From Ruminococcaceae bacterium UBA5891 (lineage in GTDB: Bacteria > Bacillota > Clostridia > Oscillospirales > Acutalibacteraceae): DNA of 28,366 bases. The position numbers and the translations under genes are program-made. The notes under the pieces are model-generated. The model saw nothing but the letters and a program-made list of their open reading frames with translations. It had not been told where the DNA came from and made no database searches. This document shows, piece by piece, positions 23,065 to 28,366 of the stretch (positions are counted from its first letter, which is position 1; each line of letters begins with the position of its first letter). The stretch covers positions 85,193 to 113,558 of the forward strand of contig DJET01000005.1 in the NCBI GenBank assembly GCA_002431945.1, written 5' to 3'.

Positions 23065-24822
23065 ATGCAACTTACACACTCTATCGCGCTTGACTTTGGA
23101 CGCGATACACTCCCTATTACGATTTTTGCAAAGCAGTACGACAAGGAGAGCCGCTTTGTTGAAATTGTGCCCCTCGAGTGCGGCAAGGATTACACGCTCG
23201 AAAGCGGGGTAACTGCTCGCTTGCAGCTCACAAAGCCCGACGGTCATACCGTACTCAAAACGGCAACGATTGCAAACGGCGTTATCAAAGTCGAGCTCAC
23301 GGAGCAAACGCTCGCCGTTGCGGGTACTGCCGTTGCGGAAATCGGGCTTTACAAGGGTAACTCCCTTTTAAGCTCGCAAATTTTCTATATTGAGATTAAG
23401 CGAGCAGCTTATAACCCCGACGCACCCGCAAGCTCCGACGAATACCCCGCGTTAATTGACGCGCTCGGCAAGGTTGAAACCTCCGTAGGCTCTGCAAATT
23501 CTGCGGCAGCGGCAGCAAATGTAGCGGCAACGAAAGCGGAAACAGCGGCAGGCGGAGCTGATACCGCAGCGGGAGCGGCTAACTCTGCGGCGGCAACAGC
23601 TAACGAGGCAGCGACGGGCGCGGAAAACGTTAATATCTCTGCCACACAAACGACAACGGGAGCGGACATTACCGTTACCAACCGAGAGGGAGAACAAACG
23701 ACCGTACATATTGACACGCTTACAGCGGTTAATACCTGGGAGGATATTAAAAACGCCGTCCGCCTCGGACTCGGAGAGAAACTCTTTCCCGTTGGTTACG
23801 AGTTTACCACCCTCGACGCGGACACAACGCAAAATATTATATGGGTTGTACGGGGGCACGACCACCATACAGCGGCAAATAATAAGCTCACGCATACAAT
23901 GACGCTTGAAACAAAGAACGTTTACAGCTTGTCGAGCGGGGCACAAAAAGCGGTACAGTACGACGCGACCGAGGCTTTCTATTACGCGGCGGAGGAACTC
24001 GCAGCGGGCACCTATAATATCACGATTGCAAATCAAGCCTGGTATACCGCCGACAACGGCAAAACGTTTCAATTTGAGCTTACAAAGGCGCTCCCCGTGG
24101 GCGGACAGCTTGTATTTGCTATGACCTATAACGCTACCCTCGAGGGCAAAAGCGTTAAAAGCTATGCAAATAAGACTACGACAACAGCGCTTGAAACCGT
24201 TACTCTTACGGAGGGCTCCGAGGGTACAAGCCTCGGCACAACGAACGGGAGCAGCCCTAACGTAAACCATATGCACCGCGCTATTTTCGGCAGCAATAAC
24301 TACGCTCAATCTGCCGTCCGTCAATGGCTCAACAGCGCCGCCGCTGCGGGCTCGGTGTGGACTCCTACTAACGTATTTGACCGTCCCGCGTCCTGGGCTA
24401 CGAGCTATAACGGTTTTATGCACGGCTTGCCCGCTGACTTCCTGGCGGTTGTGCAGCCCGCCGTACTTGCTTGCCGTACAAATTCGCTCTTTGAGGTTGA
24501 AAGCCTCGACGGTACGGCTTTTGCTATCAATCAGCTTTACAGCCTTAAAGCGGATAAGTTTTTCCTACTCTCCCGCCCCGAGATTTTCGGGGACTGGGAC
24601 AGCGCAAGCTACAAAGACGGTACGCAGCTCGAATATTATAACGGATTGACGGCGACCGAGCGTATCAAACGCGACGCGGCGGGTACGGCGCGTAACGCTT
24701 GGTTGCGTTCTCCTTACCCGTCCTACGCGCACACCGCGCGAGTTGTCTACTCGGACGGTACGTTGGGCAACGGCCATGCGTACTACGGTAACGGCGTTGC
24801 CCCCGCTTGTATAATCGCATAA
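23065..24822 (+). CDS. Baseplate protein with BppU-like anchor and DGR-variable lectin domain
   Basis: The protein is 585 aa. Residues 1-115 match the BppU N-terminal domain of Gram-positive siphophage baseplates (VTARLQLTKPDGHTVLKTAT, VAEIGLYKGNSLLSSQIFYI). An Ala-rich coiled spacer follows near 145-190, then a beta section. Residues about 400-585 are a DUF6273-like C-type-lectin fold (MHRAIFGSNNYAQSAVRQWL, KFFLLSRPEIFGDWD, WLRSP, YSDGTL, GVAPAC). Residues 540-582 are the variable repeat. It is the cis target of the DGR and likely the diversified receptor-binding tip. Confidence 0.93.
   Translation: MQLTHSIALDFGRDTLPITIFAKQYDKESRFVEIVPLECGKDYTLESGVTARLQLTKPDGHTVLKTATIANGVIKVELTEQTLAVAGTAVAEIGLYKGNSLLSSQIFYIEIKRAAYNPDAPASSDEYPALIDALGKVETSVGSANSAAAAANVAATKAETAAGGADTAAGAANSAAATANEAATGAENVNISATQTTTGADITVTNREGEQTTVHIDTLTAVNTWEDIKNAVRLGLGEKLFPVGYEFTTLDADTTQNIIWVVRGHDHHTAANNKLTHTMTLETKNVYSLSSGAQKAVQYDATEAFYYAAEELAAGTYNITIANQAWYTADNGKTFQFELTKALPVGGQLVFAMTYNATLEGKSVKSYANKTTTTALETVTLTEGSEGTSLGTTNGSSPNVNHMHRAIFGSNNYAQSAVRQWLNSAAAAGSVWTPTNVFDRPASWATSYNGFMHGLPADFLAVVQPAVLACRTNSLFEVESLDGTAFAINQLYSLKADKFFLLSRPEIFGDWDSASYKDGTQLEYYNGLTATERIKRDAAGTARNAWLRSPYPSYAHTARVVYSDGTLGNGHAYYGNGVAPACIIA
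24682..24810 (+). repeat. DGR variable repeat VR1 (cis)
   Basis: It aligns without gaps to the full 129-nt template (25309-25437). I count 13 differences, all at template adenines: five A to G, four A to T and four A to C. Non-adenine positions are all identical. It ends 12 nt before the gene's stop, so it codes for the end of the baseplate protein. Confidence 0.97.
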
Positions 24823-24830
24823 TCGCAAAT

Positions 24831-24848
24831 CCGCCTCGGTAGAGGCGG
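24831..24848. promoter_or_regulatory. DGR target hairpin downstream of VR1
   Basis: CCGCCTC (24831-24837) and GAGGCGG (24842-24848) form a perfect 7-bp stem with loop GGTA, 20 nt after VR1 ends. The element recurs after VR2 with loop GATA and is absent after the template. By analogy with the Bordetella phage BPP-1 DGR it should help target recognition in retrohoming. Confidence 0.75.
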
Positions 24849-24875
24849 GAAAAGCGATTAAAAGGAGGTTTTTAT

Positions 24876-25283
24876 ATGAGTGTGCGAAAGGGCGACCGCG
24901 GCGAGGGAAAGCTGCAAGTGCTGAACAAAGCGCGGGAGCTCAAGAAATACACCCTCGGGCTGATAAAATCGGAGAAACATTTTCCGAAGTCTACACGGTG
25001 GATATATGCCTCTCCGATAGTAAACGAAATACGGGAGGCGTGCGTATGTATTCGGCACGCAAACTCCGTATTCGTAACAAACGACGAGGAGTACACATAC
25101 CGCCGTATGGAGCAAGTCAAGGCACACGCGCACCTTGACGCGCTTTTAGACCTGGCGGACGACGCATACGACGCGGGCTACATCTCGGGAAATCAAGTAG
25201 AGTATTGGACGGGCTTAATACTGGGGACAGACGACCTCTTGAAAGCCTGGATTAAATCGGATAAAGAAAAATATCAAAAATAA
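24876..25283 (+). CDS. avd: DGR accessory variability determinant (Avd)
   Basis: The protein is 135 aa from ATG 24876 after AAAGGAGG. It is predicted as a four-helix bundle, basic overall. The segment KYTLGLIKSEKHFPKSTRWI near residue 24 is the family's opening pattern, shared with proteins coded in 23S rRNA intervening sequences, and a C-terminal helix carries YWTGLILGTDDLLKAWI. Avd forms a pentamer that binds the RT and template RNA and is needed for mutagenic cDNA synthesis. It sits between VR1 and the template, the standard place. Confidence 0.93.
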   Translation: MSVRKGDRGEGKLQVLNKARELKKYTLGLIKSEKHFPKSTRWIYASPIVNEIREACVCIRHANSVFVTNDEEYTYRRMEQVKAHAHLDALLDLADDAYDAGYISGNQVEYWTGLILGTDDLLKAWIKSDKEKYQK

Positions 25284-25308
25284 ATCATAGGGCGGTTGCT
25301 ATATTTGC

Positions 25309-25437
25309 GGTACGGCGCGTAACGCTTGGTTGCGTTCTCCTAACCCGTCCAACGCGAACAACGCGCGAATTGTCAACTCGGACGGTACGTTGAACAACAA
25401 CAATGCGTACAACGGTAACGGCGTTGCCCCCGATTGT
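25309..25437 (+). repeat. DGR template repeat (TR)
   Basis: The sequence is nearly identical to VR1 and, in its last 96 nt, to VR2 apart from adenine positions. In the VR reading frame it has about a dozen AAC/AAT codons (for example NNNNAYNGNGVAP), the hallmark that lets adenine mutation yield many residues without stop codons. It lies in the 242-bp gap between avd and RT. The transcript is the template RNA for the RT. It is not itself expected to be translated. Confidence 0.97.
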
Positions 25438-25525
25438 GGGATTAGTCAGTATTCAAGTAGTCAAAAGACCAAAGCAGCACAGCTCACACAAGGAGCGACC
25501 GTCCTAACTCCGAAAGGAGGAAATA

Positions 25526-26626
25526 TTGCGGGCGACAAAGGTACCTTGCGGGGTAGTCCTTTTATATGCGTCCGCTTTTCTTATGGCATACGAGCAAGTA
25601 ATTTCCTTTGATAATCTGTATAAAGGCTTAAAAGAGAGCTGCCGTAATATCCGTTGGAAAGATAGTACCGTAGGATATGAGGGTAACGCGCTTAAAAATA
25701 CCTATCGTTTACGGCAAACGCTGCTTAACGGCACGTACAAAATAGACCGCTACCAACATTTCACGATATATGAGCCGAAACGTCGGGACATTGTAGCCAC
25801 AAGGCTAAAAGACCGACAATTTCAGCGTTCGCTCTGCGATAACGGCTTTTACGAGCAGATTACAAAATCCTTTATAACAGATAACTGCGCTTGCCTCAAG
25901 GGGCGCGGCGTAGACTACACATTAAATCGTATGACCGCACACTTGCGGCGATATTATACCGCGCACGGTTGCGACGGTTGGGTGCTTAAATGTGATATAC
26001 GGCATTACTTCCAAAGCATACGGCACGACGTAGCAAAGGCGGCAATACGCAAGCGGGTTACAGATACTCAAATTGCGGAGCGGGCTTGCGAAATTGTGGA
26101 CTCTTTCGGAGAAATCGGGTTAGGGCTCGGCTCCCAGGTATCGCAGCTTGTAGCTCTCGCCGTCCTGGACGACCTCGACCATTTCATAAAGGAGCGGTTG
26201 AGAATAAAGCATTATATCCGATATATGGACGACTTTATTTTAGTACACGAGGACAAAGAGTATTTGCGGCAATGCAAAAAGGAAATCGAGGCGCGCCTAT
26301 CCGCCCTCGGCTTACAGCTCAACGATAAAACGGCGCTTTATCCATTGCGCCAGGGAGTAAAGCTCCTACAATGGCGGTTTATCGTTACCGATACGGGCGC
26401 AATAATCCGCAAAATGGGTAAAAAGAAACAAGGCAAGCAGCGCCGCAAGCTCAAAAAGCTATACGCAAAAGAGCGCCGCGGAGAGTATGCGCCAGGGACG
26501 GCGCACGAGTCGCTCGTTTCCTGGCTTGCAAACGCCGCCCGCGGAGACACCTACCACGAGCGGCTCAAAATGATAAATTATTTTAAGAATATGGAGGCTA
26601 CATACAATGCAAGAGAATATCTATAA
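25526..26626 (+). CDS. DGR reverse transcriptase
   Basis: The protein is 366 aa from TTG 25526, chosen because AAAGGAGG ends 5 nt upstream; ATG 25583 has no ribosome site. RT motifs in order are: YEPKRRDIVATRLKDR near residue 82, motif A KCDIRHYFQSI (catalytic Asp157), LGSQVSQ at 201-207 (the DGR form replacing QGxxxSP of other RTs), YMDD at 233-236, and LGLQLNDKTALYPL beyond it. A basic C-terminal thumb follows. It copies the template RNA with adenine misincorporation. Its end overlaps the next gene by 20 nt. Confidence 0.97.
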   Translation: MRATKVPCGVVLLYASAFLMAYEQVISFDNLYKGLKESCRNIRWKDSTVGYEGNALKNTYRLRQTLLNGTYKIDRYQHFTIYEPKRRDIVATRLKDRQFQRSLCDNGFYEQITKSFITDNCACLKGRGVDYTLNRMTAHLRRYYTAHGCDGWVLKCDIRHYFQSIRHDVAKAAIRKRVTDTQIAERACEIVDSFGEIGLGLGSQVSQLVALAVLDDLDHFIKERLRIKHYIRYMDDFILVHEDKEYLRQCKKEIEARLSALGLQLNDKTALYPLRQGVKLLQWRFIVTDTGAIIRKMGKKKQGKQRRKLKKLYAKERRGEYAPGTAHESLVSWLANAARGDTYHERLKMINYFKNMEATYNAREYL

Positions 26627-27002
26627 AAGGCTCGCACAAGCGGAGGCAATGGCAGCGGCGCAGAAAGCGGAAACAATGGAGGTACTGCAAGCAGCGTATA
26701 AGCGAGCTTGCGAGGAACTCAACGAGGAGGACGCGGCGGCGTTTGCCCGCAAAATCCGCGATAAGCTCCTTAACGATACCGATAACCGCGTAGCTCTCGA
26801 CCGCTTTAATATCAGCGTGCCGAGCGGCGGCACCTTTACCGCCTGGCTCTCGTTCTTAAAATCGCTCGGAGAAATCATAACGGGAGCCTGGGCGACATAT
26901 CGCCAGGAGCTCCGCGACCTCCCCGAACAAGAGGGCTTTCCGTTTAACGTTACTTTCCCCGCCCCTCCCGAGGTTGAGAACAGCGGGACGGAGGGCGAGT
27001 AA
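26607..27002 (+). CDS. Hypothetical phage protein downstream of DGR
   Basis: The protein is 131 aa, starting inside the RT gene with GGAGG about 10 nt upstream. The N-terminus is a long charged helix (RLAQAEAMAAAQKAETMEVL). The middle includes ARKIRDKLLNDTDNRVALDR and FTAWLSFLKSLGEIITGAWA. The last 15 residues are acidic. Similar proteins occur between tail fibre and lysis genes of Clostridia phages, with unknown role. The coupling with RT is notable but may only reflect insertion of the DGR in the fibre-lysis junction. Confidence 0.75.
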   Translation: MQENIYKRLAQAEAMAAAQKAETMEVLQAAYKRACEELNEEDAAAFARKIRDKLLNDTDNRVALDRFNISVPSGGTFTAWLSFLKSLGEIITGAWATYRQELRDLPEQEGFPFNVTFPAPPEVENSGTEGE

Positions 27003-27181
27003 TGGGAAATTATGAGCTTATAGAGGAGCTTTGCGGCGTGGCAAGGCTGCAAGCGGATATTATACAAAAGCAAGCCGAGGTTATCGCTCAAGCGGAAATT
27101 GCCGAAAGCGTAGCGGCTGACCTTGCCAAAATGAGAAAACAGGCAGCGGACACTCTCGCCCGCTGCGAAAAAGAGCTTTAA
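27002..27181 (+). CDS. 59-aa helical protein
   Basis: ATG 27002 overlaps the previous stop (TAATG). The product (MGNYELIEELCGVARLQADI followed by Gln/Ala/Glu-rich sequence to CEKEL) is one or two amphipathic helices, likely a coiled coil. Tiny coiled-coil genes at this spot are frequent before holin genes. No function is recognised. Confidence 0.65.
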   Translation: MGNYELIEELCGVARLQADIIQKQAEVIAQAEIAESVAADLAKMRKQAADTLARCEKEL

Positions 27182-27194
27182 GGAGGCGGAGGCT

Positions 27195-27509
27195 ATGTTA
27201 GATACGTTTATATCCTGGCTTATACCGTTTCTTTGCGGCGGTGCCGTAACATTTGCGGGCACTATGCTAATTAAGCTCAAGGCAATTAAAAACGGCTTAC
27301 AATGCCTTTTGCGAGCTGAAATAATCCGCTCATACGATAAGTATACCGAGCGCGGTTATTGTCCTCTTTATGCAAAAGAGGCACTCACACGGGCATATAA
27401 AGCATATCACGCCCTCGGCGGTAATGACGTAGCGACAGAATTATATCACGATATAATGGAGCTGCCGACAGAGCCGCACAAGGAGCAAACCGAGAAAGGA
27501 GGAAAATAA
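27195..27509 (+). CDS. Single-pass membrane protein before holin
   Basis: The protein is 104 aa from ATG 27195 after AAGGAGG. Residues 5-27 form a membrane helix (FISWLIPFLCGGAVTFAGTM). The rest is a cytosolic helical domain (LLRAEIIRSYDKYTERGYCP, EALTRAYKAYHALGGND) with a charged tail. The pattern recurs in phages of Bacillota beside holins. It may assist or regulate lysis, but this is inferred from place only. Confidence 0.75.
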   Translation: MLDTFISWLIPFLCGGAVTFAGTMLIKLKAIKNGLQCLLRAEIIRSYDKYTERGYCPLYAKEALTRAYKAYHALGGNDVATELYHDIMELPTEPHKEQTEKGGK

Positions 27510-27513
27510 TACA

Positions 27514-27777
27514 ATGGAGAAAAAGAAAGTATCGGTTGAAACCGTAGTACGTACTATTGTGCTTGTGGTAACGCTGCTTAACCAGGTTTTAACTATGCTC
27601 GGCAAAAACCCGCTGCCCTTTGCAGAGGACGAGCTGTACTCTATGCTCACGGCTGCCGCCACCGTAGCGGCTACGCTTTGGGCTTGGTGGAAAAACAATA
27701 GCTTTACCTCGGCAGCTATCCAGGCAGACGAGTATTTAGCAGAGCTCAAAAAGACTAACGACGAAACGGAGGAGTAA
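27514..27777 (+). CDS. Holin (phi LC3 / SPP1-like family)
   Basis: The protein is 87 aa with two membrane segments, TIVLVVTLLNQVLTML (about 14-29) and MLTAAATVAATLWAWW (about 44-59). The family signature is also present: NPLPFAEDELY between them and WKNNSFTSAAIQADEYL after them. It makes lesions in the cytoplasmic membrane at the end of infection so that the endolysin reaches the wall. The endolysin gene follows after 4 nt. Confidence 0.92.
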   Translation: MEKKKVSVETVVRTIVLVVTLLNQVLTMLGKNPLPFAEDELYSMLTAAATVAATLWAWWKNNSFTSAAIQADEYLAELKKTNDETEE

Positions 27778-27781
27778 TTTT

Positions 27782-28366
27782 ATGACAAACAAAGAATTTG
27801 CCGCAAAACTTAAAAGCATTGCGACCGACTACAAAACACTTTATGTAATGGGTTGTTTCGGCGCTCCTATGACGGCAGCTAACAAAAAGCGTTATTGCAA
27901 CAACCACACTTACAACAAGCAAGCGTCCCGTCAAAAAATGATTAACGCAGCCTCTGCCGATACTTTCGGCTTTGATTGCGTTTGCCTTATTAAGGGCGTT
28001 TTGTGGGGTTGGAATGGTAATGCCTCAAAAACATACGGCGGAGCGGGTTATGCTGTAAATGGCGTACCCGATATTGGAGCCGATACAATGATTACGAAAT
28101 GCTCGGGAATTTCGACCGACTTTTCAAAAATTGAAGTCGGAGAGGCTGTATGGTTAGAGGGACATATCGGCGTATACATTGGCGACGGGCTCACGGTGGA
28201 GTGTTCGCCGAAATGGGAAAACAAGGTACAAATTACCGCGTGCAACTGCAACAAAAGCGGATATAACCGCCGTAACTGGACGAAACACGGCAAACTCCCG
28301 TACATTACCTATGTTAAGGAAAGTACAGCGGCTCCTACGTCGCCCTCTAAAAAGTCCGTTGACGAA
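27782..28366 (+). CDS. Endolysin, NlpC/P60-like amidase/endopeptidase (cut by window end)
   Basis: The visible 195 aa start at ATG 27782 and remain open at the window edge. FGFDCVCLIKG (Cys66, nucleophile) and GHIGVYIGDG (His128) are the catalytic pattern of NlpC/P60 cysteine peptidases, with an unusual Cys at the third position after the nucleophile's Val. Residues 175-195 are a Pro/Ser/Thr-rich linker, so a wall-binding domain probably follows outside the window. It cleaves peptide bonds in peptidoglycan. It follows the holin, giving a standard lysis cassette. Confidence 0.9.
   Translation, partial: MTNKEFAAKLKSIATDYKTLYVMGCFGAPMTAANKKRYCNNHTYNKQASRQKMINAASADTFGFDCVCLIKGVLWGWNGNASKTYGGAGYAVNGVPDIGADTMITKCSGISTDFSKIEVGEAVWLEGHIGVYIGDGLTVECSPKWENKVQITACNCNKSGYNRRNWTKHGKLPYITYVKESTAAPTSPSKKSVDE

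Noticed and set aside
23452..24423. 323-aa open frame on the minus strand inside the baseplate gene
   Set aside because: The sense frame has clear BppU and lectin domains and a ribosome site. The antisense frame is Arg/Cys-rich with no recognisable domain, as expected from the mirror of GC-biased codons.
25330..25611. 93-aa open frame running through the template repeat (RSPNPSNANNARIVNSDGTL)
   Set aside because: It is open because the template copies a coding repeat. It has no ribosome site and its tail overlaps the RT gene in another frame. It is not a separate gene.

Overview
The window is the better part of a tailed-phage genome (siphophage-type, HK97-like head), probably a prophage or temperate phage of a Clostridia-like Bacillota host. 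This is inferred from strong AGGAGG-type ribosome binding sites, occasional TTG/GTG starts, dense ATGA overlaps, a phi-LC3-type holin and a BppU/Dit/Tal-type baseplate. No integrase or repressor is in view, so lysogeny cannot be shown. Every protein gene I accept is on the + strand. The only minus-strand gene is a tRNA-Lys at the left edge with its own consensus promoter and terminator.

Layout. 1-510: terminators, tRNA-Lys, and a perfect 32-bp palindrome in front of the first phage gene. 511-5578: early/accessory genes. These are small DNA-binding, zinc-ribbon and Cys-rich proteins, a DUF2786-like protein, a free-standing variable C-type-lectin-like protein (2438-3121), a membrane-anchored lytic transglycosylase, a beta-class DNA methyltransferase and an ASCH-like protein. 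5579-6150: a 572-bp gene-free, hairpin-rich stretch, a candidate replication origin, followed by a HUH rolling-circle-type Rep (6151-6921). 7099-7539: an ArpU/RinA-like late regulator. 7699-14490: HNH nuclease, small and large terminase, portal, protease, capsid and connectors. 14505-23048: tail tube, tail assembly chaperones with a probable -1 frameshift, tape measure, Dit, Tal and a DUF859-like fibre. 23065-26626: a complete diversity-generating retroelement (DGR). 26607-28366: small accessory genes, holin and an endolysin cut by the window end.

The main result is that this DGR has two targets. A 129-nt template repeat (TR, 25309-25437) lies between an Avd gene and a reverse transcriptase with the DGR-type motif LGSQVSQ and catalytic YMDD. 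One variable repeat (VR1, 24682-24810) ends the adjacent baseplate gene, the normal arrangement. A second (VR2, 2999-3094) ends a small gene about 22 kb away in the early region. VR1 differs from TR at 13 positions and VR2 at 10, and every difference is at a template adenine. Outside the repeat the two target genes do not align in DNA, so VR2 is explained by retrohoming in trans rather than gene duplication. Both VRs are followed at 20-30 nt by the same GC-rich hairpin with a GRNA tetraloop (GGTA or GATA), which TR lacks. This matches the DNA hairpin known to promote homing in the Bordetella phage DGR. The remote target has no signal peptide, membrane segment or baseplate-anchoring domain, so the phage appears to diversify both its receptor-binding tip and a separate protein made from the early gene block.
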